26,747 nt of DNA from an uncultured Pseudoclavibacter sp. (lineage in GTDB: Bacteria; Actinomycetota; Actinomycetes; Actinomycetales; Microbacteriaceae). The DNA is taken from NCBI GenBank assembly GCA_946221025.1, contig CAMIMS010000023.1:1-26747 (forward strand). The letters run 5' to 3'. Of this stretch, positions 8,248 through 16,164 are shown in pieces. The notes below the pieces were generated by a model that saw nothing but the letters and a program-made list of their open reading frames with translations, made no database searches and was not told the DNA's origin. Numbering within the stretch: position 1 is the first letter of the stretch; every line of letters starts with the position of its first letter. The translations under genes and the position numbers were made by a program.

Positions 8248-9353
8248 TTCTCGTTGGCCCTCTCCATCTTCACGTGCGCGGCCATCAGCTCGCCGGGGTT
8301 GGTTTGCGCGGCCACGAGGGACAGTTCACCACACAGCACCGTCGCGGCGGTGATCGCCGCGAGTCGCCTGGCGTTCGCACCGGGTTCGCGATCGGCGCGG
8401 CAGCCGATCCGGTCGAGGTTCTCGTTCACATGCGGCAAGTGCTTGCCGTTGCCGACGGTGCCGAGAATCAGATGCGGCAGCGTGCACGAGAAGTACAGGC
8501 CCTCGTCGCGCACATCCGCGTAGGTGATGCCCTGCGAGCCCTCGACGATGTTCGCGGCGTCTTGACCGGTGGCGAGGTACACGCCGAGCAGCATGTTCGC
8601 GTAGTGCGCGTTCGCCGATCGAAGGGCCCCCGCGAGCGTCGAACCGACGAGGTTCTTTCGCACCACGAGGTCGGTGATCGCGCGGGCGGATGAGCGAAGC
8701 CCCGACTCGACGAGATCGTGCGGGATGAGAATTTCGGCGACGGCGCTGCGCCCGCGACCGCGAATACCGTTCACGGCCGTGGCTTTCTTATCGGAGCAGT
8801 AGTTGCCCGAAACCGACCCGTATGACAACCCGATGCCCCACGAGAGGATGCGCTCCATGAGCGAGTCGGCCGCAGCGGTGACCATGTTGTGGCCGGATGC
8901 GTCGCCGGTGGTGAATTCGAATCGCACAAAGAGCAGGTCGCCGGCGATCTCGGTGTGAATATCGATGAGCTGGGCGAAGCGGCTTCCCTGACGCACCACA
9001 TCCTGCAGCTCATCCATCCGGCTTTCGATGATCTGCAAGGCAGCGTGGGCCGCTTCTGCGGTGCCGGCGGTGAACAGGCTCGAGCGCGTCATGCGCTCCC
9101 CCACGACGGTGACGCGAATACCGCCCTCGACCTGCCGCGAGATGCGCGCACCGCGACCGACCGACGGCCACAGCGGCGTCTCGTAGGTGGCAAGCGGCAC
9201 GGTCACGTCGTCGTTCAGCGCATTGCCCGAAATGCGGATGGGCCCCACCCAGCTGGTCGGGATGGGGGTGAAGAGCGTTTCGTGCTTCGCCGCGCTCGTC
9301 GTGTCGGGCGTGCCAGCGGACGGCGCCGCCTCGGGCGCGGGGCTGGTGTTCAT
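8244..9353 (-). CDS. mvaA: Hydroxymethylglutaryl-CoA reductase (class I-like)
   Basis: Reduces HMG-CoA to mevalonate with NAD(P)H. The 369-residue soluble protein carries the class I type residues: Glu58 in YETPL, DASGHNMVT (cofactor region, 151-159), Lys189 in SGNYCSDKKATAVNGI, Asp265 in ATGQDAANIVEGS and His360 in GELMAAH near the C-terminus. Unlike animal enzymes there is no membrane domain; the first 25 residues are Ala/Pro/Thr-rich and probably flexible. An excellent ribosome site, AGGAGG, stands just ahead of the ATG, after three stem-loops in the 61-bp gap behind the isomerase gene. The clear match to SGNYCSDKK-type motifs favours class I over the class II enzymes of Gram-positive cocci and Pseudomonas. 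Confidence 0.96.
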   Translation of the reverse strand: MNTSPAPEAAPSAGTPDTTSAAKHETLFTPIPTSWVGPIRISGNALNDDVTVPLATYETPLWPSVGRGARISRQVEGGIRVTVVGERMTRSSLFTAGTAEAAHAALQIIESRMDELQDVVRQGSRFAQLIDIHTEIAGDLLFVRFEFTTGDASGHNMVTAAADSLMERILSWGIGLSYGSVSGNYCSDKKATAVNGIRGRGRSAVAEILIPHDLVESGLRSSARAITDLVVRKNLVGSTLAGALRSANAHYANMLLGVYLATGQDAANIVEGSQGITYADVRDEGLYFSCTLPHLILGTVGNGKHLPHVNENLDRIGCRADREPGANARRLAAITAATVLCGELSLVAAQTNPGELMAAHVKMERANEK

Positions 9354-9366
9354 ATGTCCTCCTGGG

Positions 9367-9412
9367 GACGCCGGAGCGTCGCTCGCGAACCCGCGAGATC
9401 GCCGCGATGGCG
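9367..9412 (-). promoter_or_regulatory. Three tandem stem-loops between isomerase and HMG-CoA reductase genes
   Basis: On the leftward transcript: a 4-bp stem (9400-9403/9409-9412), a perfect 6-bp stem CTCGCG with a 4-base loop (9382-9387/9392-9397), and a perfect 5-bp stem GACGC with a 4-base loop (9367-9371/9376-9380). The last one ends a few bases before the AGGAGG of HMG-CoA reductase. They may set translation or RNA stability at this junction; function is inferred only. Confidence 0.5.
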
Positions 9413-9414
9413 TT

Positions 9415-10536
9415 TTACTGTTCTACCGCGCGAATTGGGGAGACCCCCGGGCGCTGCGCGTACGCGCCCGCGTCGATGCCGCGCAGCTCGCAGAACTCGC
9501 GAACACGCCCCCGCAGCAGCACCGGTACTCGGATGAGATCGGCCGGCCCTCTCGCCCCGAACAGGGCGAGCAGTTGCCGGGTTTGGTCTCGCCAGGCGGT
9601 GAGCGTCTGAACGGCCGCTTCTGCTCCCCTGCGCTTCGCGGGTTCAAGGAACGCTCCGGCAACTCCCACGGCGCTGGCGCCCAGCGCGAGCGAGCGCGCG
9701 ACGTCGAGGGGGTGGCGCACACCTCCCGAGGCGAGAACGGCGGGCACGGTGCCGGGTGCATCCACGAGGCATTCGGGAGTGGTCTGACCCGATCCGATGA
9801 GGTAGGCCATGCCATCTCCCGTGCGACGGGAGTTCTCGATGCGCGCGAAGTCGGTGCCGCCGGAGCCCCCTACATCCGCGATGCGAACGCCGACGCCCCG
9901 CAGAAACTCGAGCGTTCGGCGGCTGAGGCCGAACCCGACCTCTTTCACGATCACGGGCACCTCGCTCGCCGCCACGATCGCTTCCACCGATGCGCGCCAG
10001 TCACCGAACTCGCGCTCACCCTCGGGCATGACCGTCTCTTGCACGGCGTTCACGTGCAACTGCAGCGCATCGGCCCGAACGAGGTCAACGGCGCGGCGAG
10101 CATCATCGGCGCTTCTGCCAACACCGATATTCGCCATCACGAACCCGTCGGGGTTCTCGTCGCGAACGACCCGGAAACTCGCCGCGGTTCTCTCGTCGTC
10201 GAGCGCGATCGACACGGAACCTGTCGCCATCGGCACGCCCACTTCGCGCGCGGCGATCGCGAGCGCCCGGTTGATCTCGCCGGTCTCTTCGGTGCCGCCG
10301 GTCATGCCGTTGATGAAAAAGGGCACGGGCCAGGCGAGGCCGTCAACGCGAACGGTGAGGTCGACGTCGCTCGTGTTCACCGCATCCAGTGCGCCGTGCA
10401 GAAACTCGACCTCGTCGAACGGTGCCGGGCGTGCGGGAGGGGTGGCGCCAGATTCATCCTGTCGGCCTCGCTGGTCGAGGGCCAGGCGCACGTGGTCGTC
10501 TTTGCGGGATGCGCGAGGGTTCGGTTCAGCGCGCAT
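9415..10536 (-). CDS. fni: Type 2 isopentenyl-diphosphate delta-isomerase
   Basis: FMN- and NAD(P)H-dependent enzyme that interconverts IPP and DMAPP. Seen: RKDDHVRLAL at the N-terminus (substrate-binding R-K-x-x-H), FINGMTGGTEETGEINR and MATGSVSIAL (flavin-binding barrel), HVNAVQETVMPEGEREF with the conserved Gln/Glu pair, VKEVGFG, and DVGGSGGTDFARIEN for phosphate binding. I prefer the ATG at 10536 (373 residues) over one at 10581: AAAGG lies a few bases upstream, and the family usually begins shortly before the RKDDH motif. This start overlaps the end of the phosphomevalonate kinase gene by 11 bp. A type 2 isomerase is the usual companion of bacterial mevalonate operons. Confidence 0.96.
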   Translation of the reverse strand: MRAEPNPRASRKDDHVRLALDQRGRQDESGATPPARPAPFDEVEFLHGALDAVNTSDVDLTVRVDGLAWPVPFFINGMTGGTEETGEINRALAIAAREVGVPMATGSVSIALDDERTAASFRVVRDENPDGFVMANIGVGRSADDARRAVDLVRADALQLHVNAVQETVMPEGEREFGDWRASVEAIVAASEVPVIVKEVGFGLSRRTLEFLRGVGVRIADVGGSGGTDFARIENSRRTGDGMAYLIGSGQTTPECLVDAPGTVPAVLASGGVRHPLDVARSLALGASAVGVAGAFLEPAKRRGAEAAVQTLTAWRDQTRQLLALFGARGPADLIRVPVLLRGRVREFCELRGIDAGAYAQRPGVSPIRAVEQ

Positions 10537-11740
10537 GCTCGACCTTTCGCGTGGCCGAAGAGATGGCGTCGCCTCGGCCACCGCGGGTCTCGAACGCGGG
10601 TGCGACCGCGAAGTTCAGCGGCGTGATGCCGGCCGCCTGCCAGGCGGTGCGAATCGCGGCCGTGTCGGCGCTCGCGGGTGCGAGCACGATGCCGCAATCT
10701 CCACCTCCGGCACCGGAGGACTTCCCGGCGGCGCCGTGGTCTTCGGCGATATCGGCGAGGATCGCGAGCGCCTCGGTCTCAATGCGCTGCCCCACGACGG
10801 CGCCGAGGTTCTGGAGCAGCGCTCGGGCCTGTCGGATGGATGCGCGAGCGTCGCTGGGGCGTTCGAGCAACTGCTCGTGAAGCTCCTCGACGAGCTCGCG
10901 GCTTTGGGCGACAAAGCGCGCGTACTGCGCATCCCGGTCCTCGTCGCGGCCGGGGCGACGAACCTCATCGACGAGTCGCTCGGTGGATGCGGGCGAGCCC
11001 GTCCACCCGATGATGACGTCGAGATCGGTAGGCGCTTCGATCGGCTCGATCACGAGCCCATCCCAGGGCCCGTTTTCGAGGGTGTCGGTGACCGATCGCT
11101 GCTCGAGCATCTGCCGAAGCGCAAAGCGGTCGGGGGCGCTGTAGCGAATCCATCCGCCGTGGGAGATGGCCGCGAGATCTCCGCCCGAGGCCTTCGGTGA
11201 GATGAGGATGGTGGCAAGCAGCGCCACTCGGTAGATATCGAATCGGCTGAGGCGAAGCCCGTAGAAATCGTTCACCGCCGACACCACTGCGACGGTGACG
11301 GCACCGGATGATCCGAGCCCGAGCTTGCGGCCCGATTCGTCGATGAGGTCGCTCTCGATGCTGAGGTCAAAGTAGCGGGGCGCTAGGCCCCGCTCGGCGC
11401 GAAGGCGCTCGAGGACCGAAATGGCCGAGACGACGTAGTCGGTGGATGAGTGCTCGACGACGATGCTTTCGTCGTCATCGCGTCGCCAAATGATCGGCTG
11501 CTCGCCGTAGGCGCTGGAATGGATGCGTCCGGCTTCGCTCGATGCGCGGAGGGTCACGGTCAGGTACCGGTCAACGGCGATGAGAATCGCAGGCTCGCCC
11601 GGTTCGACGACCGCGTATTCACCGGCGATGTAGAGCTTGCCGGGGGCGCGCGCAACGATCACGTTGCCCGGCTGCGGCGCGTCACCGGGGTGAAGCGCCT
11701 CACCGCCGACGATGTGCGAGGCGCGGGGTTCGCCGCTCAT
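10526..11740 (-). CDS. mvaK2: Phosphomevalonate kinase
   Basis: GHMP-family kinase phosphorylating 5-phosphomevalonate to 5-diphosphomevalonate. Motif 1 is APGKLYIAGEYAVVEPGEPA (about residues 32-51), motif 2 the ATP loop LGLGSSGAVTVAVV, motif 3 KSSGAGGGDCGIVLA near residue 360. At 404 residues it is longer than the mevalonate kinase, as is usual for phosphomevalonate kinases; the GEYAV wording and the DLAAISHGGWIRY segment separate it from mevalonate kinase. Its start overlaps the decarboxylase stop by 4 bp (ATGA) and its end overlaps the isomerase start, so it is coupled at both ends. Confidence 0.94.
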   Translation of the reverse strand: MSGEPRASHIVGGEALHPGDAPQPGNVIVARAPGKLYIAGEYAVVEPGEPAILIAVDRYLTVTLRASSEAGRIHSSAYGEQPIIWRRDDDESIVVEHSSTDYVVSAISVLERLRAERGLAPRYFDLSIESDLIDESGRKLGLGSSGAVTVAVVSAVNDFYGLRLSRFDIYRVALLATILISPKASGGDLAAISHGGWIRYSAPDRFALRQMLEQRSVTDTLENGPWDGLVIEPIEAPTDLDVIIGWTGSPASTERLVDEVRRPGRDEDRDAQYARFVAQSRELVEELHEQLLERPSDARASIRQARALLQNLGAVVGQRIETEALAILADIAEDHGAAGKSSGAGGGDCGIVLAPASADTAAIRTAWQAAGITPLNFAVAPAFETRGGRGDAISSATRKVEHAR

Positions 11741-12723
11741 GCGAGCAGCTCGGGTTCGGCGGGAAGCATGCCATCGGTCAGCGAAGCGCCGGGGCCGGGG
11801 CCGGTGATGACGACGCGGCCAAGCGGCGCGAGTTCTCGCGCGACGGCTTCGGCGTCTTCGGGCTTGGTGATCGCGACGACGTTCGGTCCCGCGTCGGCGG
11901 TGGCGTAGGTTTCCAGGCCCTCTGCCCGCATCCGCTCAATCGCGTCGAACACGGCGATGCTGCCGGGCGCGAGGTAGCGGATGGGCGGTTCTGCCGACTG
12001 GATGTGGGCGTGCATGCGCAGCGCGTGCGATTCGGCGATGCGGCCGATGCGCGTGAAGTCGCCCTCGGCGCAGGCGTCGAGCATGGCGGCGAGCGACTCT
12101 TCGGTCGTGTCGATCCACGTCTGGTGGTAGGGCGAGGTGAGGGCGGTGCGACGCATCGCCTCGCGGCTGGAGACCGCCTTGTGCTTCTGGTCGACGATCA
12201 CCACGACCATGCGAATCTCGGGGGCGTCGATGCGCTCGGCGTAGGAGGCTTCATCATCGCCCGCGTGCCACACGGCCATGCCCGGAAGGATCGAGCGGGC
12301 GGCAGAGCCAGAGCCCCGACGCGCAAGGCGAGAGAGGCCCTTCTCATCCAAGTTCAGCCCGTATGCGGCGGAGGCTGCGGTCGCGAGGGCCGCGAATCCG
12401 GATGCGGATGAGGCAAGGCCCGCCCCGGTCGGCGCGGCATTGCGGGTGGTCACGCGAGCGCGGGCATCGGTTCCGGCGCGCTCGCGAACGATGTCGAGCA
12501 CGCGCACGATGCGTCGAAGCGCTTCGGGCGTTGCCTCGGCTCCGTTGAGGTTCAGCGAGTCGTCGCTCGCGTCTGGGACGAGTTCGACCGTCGTGTCGGT
12601 CGGAAACGCATCCAGCGTCATTGACACGCTTCCGGCGAGCGGCAGCATGAGCGTCTCGTCGCGCTTGCCCCAGTACTTCACCAGGGCGATATTCGGGTAC
12701 GCGCGCGCGGTGGCGTCCGTCAT
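11737..12723 (-). CDS. mvaD: Diphosphomevalonate decarboxylase
   Basis: GHMP-fold enzyme that uses ATP to decarboxylate 5-diphosphomevalonate to isopentenyl diphosphate. The hallmark AYPNIALVKYWGKRDETLMLP stands at the N-terminus, followed by GSVSMTLDAF, the ATP loop GAGLASSASGFAALATAA, an SGSAARSI segment and the catalytic Asp277 in ATADAGPNVVAIT. 328 residues is normal. GGGAG lies about 4-8 bases before the ATG. The gene is separated from mevalonate kinase by 229 bp that include a stem-loop, and overlaps the next gene by ATGA. It could also be read from its own weak promoter in that gap, but no convincing -35/-10 pair is visible. Confidence 0.96.
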   Translation of the reverse strand: MTDATARAYPNIALVKYWGKRDETLMLPLAGSVSMTLDAFPTDTTVELVPDASDDSLNLNGAEATPEALRRIVRVLDIVRERAGTDARARVTTRNAAPTGAGLASSASGFAALATAASAAYGLNLDEKGLSRLARRGSGSAARSILPGMAVWHAGDDEASYAERIDAPEIRMVVVIVDQKHKAVSSREAMRRTALTSPYHQTWIDTTEESLAAMLDACAEGDFTRIGRIAESHALRMHAHIQSAEPPIRYLAPGSIAVFDAIERMRAEGLETYATADAGPNVVAITKPEDAEAVARELAPLGRVVITGPGPGASLTDGMLPAEPELLA

Positions 12724-12889
12724 GAAGCTCCCATCTTGGCGATCTCGGTGCGTGCGGCACCGGCCGCGGGCGGAGCGGACCAGGTTTCGATACTCGCCGG
12801 TCTCTGGATGGACTGTCGCGATGGCTGGGATCCGCCGTGGGGAGTGTAGCGCCGTGACGTTCGGGCCGCCTCCGCGGTGGCATTCGCCG

Positions 12890-12927
12890 GATGCATACCG
12901 GATGCGTTCGTCGGACGCGAATGCATC
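12890..12927 (-). other. Intercistronic stem-loop between mevalonate kinase and decarboxylase genes
   Basis: A perfect 7-bp outer stem (GATGCAT at 12890-12896 with ATGCATC at 12921-12927) encloses a second 4-5-bp stem (GCGT at 12904-12907 with ACGC at 12915-12918). It lies 25 bases after the mevalonate kinase stop, in a 229-bp gap otherwise empty of genes. There is no U-run, so an attenuator or RNA-processing site is as likely as a terminator. Confidence 0.4.
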
Positions 12928-12952
12928 ATCGCGGGGAGTGCGCGTGCCGGGC

Positions 12953-13972
12953 TCAGGGCTCGAGCTGCGCCTCGAAGGTGCGCGAGGCTCCGGCGGCGCG
13001 AAGCGCGTGGTGGATTCGTTCGGCGTCGCCGTCGGCCGGTAGGAGCGCGATCACGCATCCGCCGAGCCCACCGCCGGTGAGCTTCGCGCCGAGCGCCCCG
13101 GCCCCGCCGGCGGCAGACACGAGCGCATCGAGTCGTTCGCTGCTGACCCCGAGGTTCGCGAGGTGGCGGTGGGCGGCGAACATGCGCTCACCGATCGCTT
13201 CAACCTCGCCTGAGCGAAGCTCGCTCTCGGCGCCCTCGGCGATGTCGGTGAGCGCGTCGATTTCGGTGTTCGCGAACTTCGGGTCACTGTCTCGGCGAAA
13301 CCGAATAATGCCCACGGCTTCGGCGGTCGAGCCGTGCGCCCCCGAGTCGGCGATGACGAAACGCATCGGCGCGCCGAGCTCGATCTCACGCACGCGTGCG
13401 TGAGGAATAGAGATTGAGCCGGTGCTGCGGTGGTCGCCGAGGCTGCCCGAATGTCCGTTGCCGTCGTGACTGCTGCGAATGAACCGGATGGGGCGGGTCG
13501 CCACCACGGCCCGCGCGTCGAGGCCGCTCGGGTTCACGTGCGCGACGCGTTCGGAGATCTGCACGAGGTCGAAGCACAGGGCCGCATCCAGCTCCATCCC
13601 CGCCGCTTCTGCCACGGAACGGGCAACGGCGGCGGCAACGGCAGCGCTCGAGCCGAGGCCGCGACCGGCGGGAATGCGGCTATCGATGCGCACTTCGGCG
13701 CCGGTTGATCGCAACCCGAATGTGGCCAGGGATGCATCGATCGCCGCCGCGATCGGGCCGAGACGCGCGGGCGCATCGAGCGTTTCGCCAGAGAACAGCT
13801 CACTGTCGATGCGGATGGAGCCACCGCCAAGGCGCGTGGTCGCGACCGCTTCAAGATCTGGCAGGGGGAAGGCAATGGCCGGGGCGCCGTAGACGACGGC
13901 GTGCTCGCCGAGCAGGATCGCTTTCGCGTGGGCACGGCCGATGCCGGAGATGGGTGCGGTGTTCCGATTCAT
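12953..13972 (-). CDS. mvaK1: Mevalonate kinase
   Basis: GHMP-family kinase making 5-phosphomevalonate; first gene of the leftward mevalonate operon. Seen: GRAHAKAILLGEHAVVYGAP (motif 1, near residues 12-31), IPAGRGLGSSAAVAAAVARS (motif 2, ATP loop), NPSGLDARAV with the catalytic Asp, MRFVIADSGAHGSTAEAV and AKLTGGGLGGCVIALLP (motif 3). I place the start at the ATG at 13972 (339 residues), because the homologous region begins 12 residues later; a GTG at 14050 would add 26 residues without resemblance to the family. No good ribosome site precedes either. It is divergent from the fic gene, with about 150 bp between the two starts. Confidence 0.94.
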   Translation of the reverse strand: MNRNTAPISGIGRAHAKAILLGEHAVVYGAPAIAFPLPDLEAVATTRLGGGSIRIDSELFSGETLDAPARLGPIAAAIDASLATFGLRSTGAEVRIDSRIPAGRGLGSSAAVAAAVARSVAEAAGMELDAALCFDLVQISERVAHVNPSGLDARAVVATRPIRFIRSSHDGNGHSGSLGDHRSTGSISIPHARVREIELGAPMRFVIADSGAHGSTAEAVGIIRFRRDSDPKFANTEIDALTDIAEGAESELRSGEVEAIGERMFAAHRHLANLGVSSERLDALVSAAGGAGALGAKLTGGGLGGCVIALLPADGDAERIHHALRAAGASRTFEAQLEP

Positions 13973-14083
13973 GAGACCGCACAAGGGTATTGGAGACGCG
14001 GATGGTGCTGTCTTTGGCCGGGAGACCGGCGGGAATGAGTGCGGGGACACTCACGCAGTGGTCAAGGTTGGCTTTGGGAGCCA

Positions 14084-14116
14084 CTTATCCAACGTTACTC
14101 AATAACGTTGAATAAG
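14084..14116 (+). promoter_or_regulatory. 33-bp palindromic operator overlapping the fic promoter
   Basis: An inverted repeat with 14-base arms and one mismatch: CTTAT-C-CAACGTTA, a 5-base centre, then TAACGTTG-A-ATAAG. It ends 8 bases before the fic start codon and overlaps TAAGAT (14113-14118), which sits exactly 6 bases before that ATG and would be the -10 of a leaderless transcript. Occupancy should block fic transcription. The fic protein's own C-terminal winged helix is a candidate binder. Confidence 0.7.
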
Positions 14117-14124
14117 ATTCACGC

Positions 14125-15351
14125 ATGTCCAACGATATGGACGCGCACGCACCCCATCCCCCGATCTTCGGCGCCGGCACCGAAGAGGAGGTCGCCTGGT
14201 CGTCGCCGCTTGGTGAAGGGGCGTCGCGCCGTGCTCGGATGCGTGCGCGAGGCCCCTACCGCGCGCACGTTCCGCTGCACATCGCGCACACGCGGTTCAC
14301 GCTCGAACCGTCCACGCTGCTCGCGGCCGACGACGCGGCGACTGAGATCGCCCGGTTCGACGCGGAGACCGGCACCGAACTGGATGCATTTCGATCGGTA
14401 CTCCTGCGAACCGAGAGCGCATCCAGCTCGCAGGTCGAGAACCTGACCGCGAGCGCTCAACAGATCGCACTTGCCGAGGTGGGTGCATCCGATTCTGCGA
14501 ATGCACGGTTGATCGCGGCGAACGGTGCCGCGATGCGAGCAGCACTGCGACTCGCAGAAACCGACGGCGAGCTCTCGTCCGACGACATGATCGAGTTGCA
14601 CCGGGTGCTCCTCGAGAACGATCCGGTCGGTTCGCGATTCATTGGGCGCTGGCGCGACGGGCAGGTCTGGATCGGAGGCGATTCACCGCATTCAGCGCTG
14701 TTCGTTCCTCCGAGACACGAACGAGTCGATTCGCTCATGCGAGATCTCGTGCTTTTCGCGGCCCGAACCGATCTTCCTCCGCTCGCGCATATTGCGATCG
14801 CGCACGCGCAGTTCGAGACCATTCATCCGTTCCCCGACGGCAACGGACGGGTCGGCAGGCTGCTGGCCCAGGCAATGCTTCGGCGATCGGGGCTCGCCGA
14901 GCATGCGACTATTCCGATTTCCGCAGGGCTGCTTCGCGATTTGACCGGTTACTTCGGAGCGCTGACGGCATACCGAGAGGGCAACGCGAACCCGATTGTG
15001 CGGTGCTTCGCCGAGTCGTCGATGGTCGCGGTCTCCGGCGCACGCGAGTTTGTGCGGCGCCTTCGAGCGATTCGCCGCGACTGGGGTGAGCGGTTGCGGT
15101 CGCGCGAGGGGTCGGCTGCGAGGCGGTCGCTGGATGTGCTCGCGGCGCGTCCGGTGTTCTCGATCGCGATGCTCGCCGATGACCTTGGTGTCAGCGTCAC
15201 GGCGGCTGATCGAGCGGTTCAGCAGCTCCTTGATGCCGACATTATTCGCCCGGCGAATCGGGCAAAGCGCGGCAGGTTATGGAAGGTGCCAGACGTGCTG
15301 GATGCGCTGGAGGAGTTCTCGGCGGGAATGCGGCGGCCGACCCCTCGGTAG
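14125..15351 (+). CDS. Fic-family protein (AMPylase-like) with inhibitory motif and C-terminal winged helix
   Basis: Fic enzymes usually transfer AMP (less often other phospho-groups) from a nucleotide to Ser/Thr/Tyr of a target. The full active motif HPFPDGNGRVGR is present at residues 234-245 with catalytic His234. SSQVEN at 101-106 fits the (S/T)xxxE(G/N) inhibitory motif, placing it among class II Fic proteins that carry their own inhibitor N-terminal to the fold; Glu105 would be the blocking residue. The N-terminal part (GPYRAHVPLHI and following) is the usual Fic-N helical region. Residues about 340-400 (FSIAMLADDLGVSVTAADRAVQQLLDADII) look like a winged helix-turn-helix. 408 residues is within the family range. 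There is no Shine-Dalgarno, but a leaderless promoter with a palindrome. Target unknown; autoregulation is inferred. Confidence 0.93.
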   Translation: MSNDMDAHAPHPPIFGAGTEEEVAWSSPLGEGASRRARMRARGPYRAHVPLHIAHTRFTLEPSTLLAADDAATEIARFDAETGTELDAFRSVLLRTESASSSQVENLTASAQQIALAEVGASDSANARLIAANGAAMRAALRLAETDGELSSDDMIELHRVLLENDPVGSRFIGRWRDGQVWIGGDSPHSALFVPPRHERVDSLMRDLVLFAARTDLPPLAHIAIAHAQFETIHPFPDGNGRVGRLLAQAMLRRSGLAEHATIPISAGLLRDLTGYFGALTAYREGNANPIVRCFAESSMVAVSGAREFVRRLRAIRRDWGERLRSREGSAARRSLDVLAARPVFSIAMLADDLGVSVTAADRAVQQLLDADIIRPANRAKRGRLWKVPDVLDALEEFSAGMRRPTPR

Positions 15352-15368
15352 TCCGCACCGACCGGGCT

Positions 15369-15386
15369 GCACCGCTTCGGTGGTGC
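15369..15386 (+). terminator. UUCG hairpin after fic
   Basis: A 7-bp stem (GCACCGC with GTGGTGC, one G-U) closed by TTCG on the plus strand, 17 bases after the fic stop and before the convergent flavin reductase stop. The T-run behind it is only CCTT, so termination may be partial. Confidence 0.55.
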
Positions 15387-15400
15387 CTTGCGCCTCGCGG

Positions 15401-15925
15401 CTAGGCGACGTCGATCGTGCTCTCGGCGACCAGGTCACGGAAGCGGGACCCGTGCCAGATGAGCGGTTCGTTGCCGGAGACGCCGATCTTGTGCACTTCG
15501 AGGAGCGCCATCCAGTGGTCGCCCGCCTCGGAGACCTGGTAGATCGAGCATTCGAGCCAGAGCGCCGCATCCTCGATGTAGACCGCATTCGATTCGGAAA
15601 CGTCAACGGCAACATCTGTGAATCGATTGGCCCGGTCTTTGCCAGCGAGCTGACGGGTGAGGTCGCCCTGGCCCTTGCCGAAGATTGAGACACCGATGGT
15701 GTCGGCGGCGAGCACCTTGTCCCACGTTTCGGAAGTCTTTTGCACCGCGACGGCAACGAGCACCGGGTCGAGCGAGACACCCACCATGAACGAGGAGGCG
15801 ACCAGGGCGTGATGCTCGCCGTCGAGGTCGAAGGCAAGGACGGACACGCCGGATGGGAACTGCGCGAAGGCGTCGCGAACGAGCTTCGTGTCGTCCCCGA
15901 ACTCGGTGACCTTGCGGCATGTCAT
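15401..15925 (-). CDS. Flavin reductase family protein
   Basis: A 174-residue FMN-binding split-barrel protein of the flavin reductase-like type, which reduces free flavin with NAD(P)H, often for a two-component monooxygenase. Seen: FAQFPSGVSVLAF (N-terminal strand and flavin-contact region), ALVASSFMVGVSLDPVLVAVAVQKTSETW, and GDHWMALLEVHKIG with the GDH-type motif that contacts the cofactor. The ATG at 15925 has AAAGGAATC about 9 bases upstream. No monooxygenase partner lies in this window, so its oxygenase, if any, is elsewhere. It is convergent with fic and divergent from the DUF2314-like gene. Family sure, substrate and partner unknown. Confidence 0.88.
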   Translation of the reverse strand: MTCRKVTEFGDDTKLVRDAFAQFPSGVSVLAFDLDGEHHALVASSFMVGVSLDPVLVAVAVQKTSETWDKVLAADTIGVSIFGKGQGDLTRQLAGKDRANRFTDVAVDVSESNAVYIEDAALWLECSIYQVSEAGDHWMALLEVHKIGVSGNEPLIWHGSRFRDLVAESTIDVA

Positions 15926-16061
15926 GCGGTGATTCCTTTCGCGATCGTGATCGACGAACGTCGCGTTCGGGTATCAGCGTGGCGCGAAATCGGGTTCTGT
16001 GTCAGTTCTGCCTTCACATTCCGACGCGTTCGGCGTGGGTGGGGGAGGCGGATGCGGTTTG

Positions 16062-16089
16062 GGCGCGTCGCTCGCGTGTGCGACGCGCC
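16062..16089. other. 9-bp perfect inverted repeat in a divergent intergenic region
   Basis: GGCGCGTCG (16062-16070) and its exact complement (16081-16089) flank a 10-base spacer, midway in the 239-bp gap between the flavin reductase start and the DUF2314-like start. It could be an operator or a structured leader. Nothing else in this gap is recognised apart from the probable -10 at 16153. Confidence 0.4.
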
Positions 16090-16152
16090 TGGACACGTGC
16101 GAGTTTCTCGCATCCGTCAAGCAATCGTCGCTCCGTTGTAACCGAGCGTGCC

Positions 16153-16158
16153 TAGGTT
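16153..16158 (+). promoter_or_regulatory. Probable -10 element of a leaderless promoter (DUF2314-like gene)
   Basis: TAGGTT stands exactly 6 bases before the ATG at 16165, keeping T1, A2 and T6 of the consensus. No ribosome-binding site is visible, in line with a leaderless message. Confidence 0.35.
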
Positions 16159-16164
16159 CAACGC

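Noticed and set aside
12720..13058. 112-codon minus-strand frame across the mvk-mvaD gap
   Set aside because: Composition is that of a non-coding frame (Arg/Pro/Ala-rich), it overlaps the mevalonate kinase end out of frame, and it has no start signal.
15955..15969. Short inverted repeat CGAACG-TCG-CGTTCG upstream of the flavin reductase
   Set aside because: Only 6-base arms, frequent by chance in this GC-rich context.
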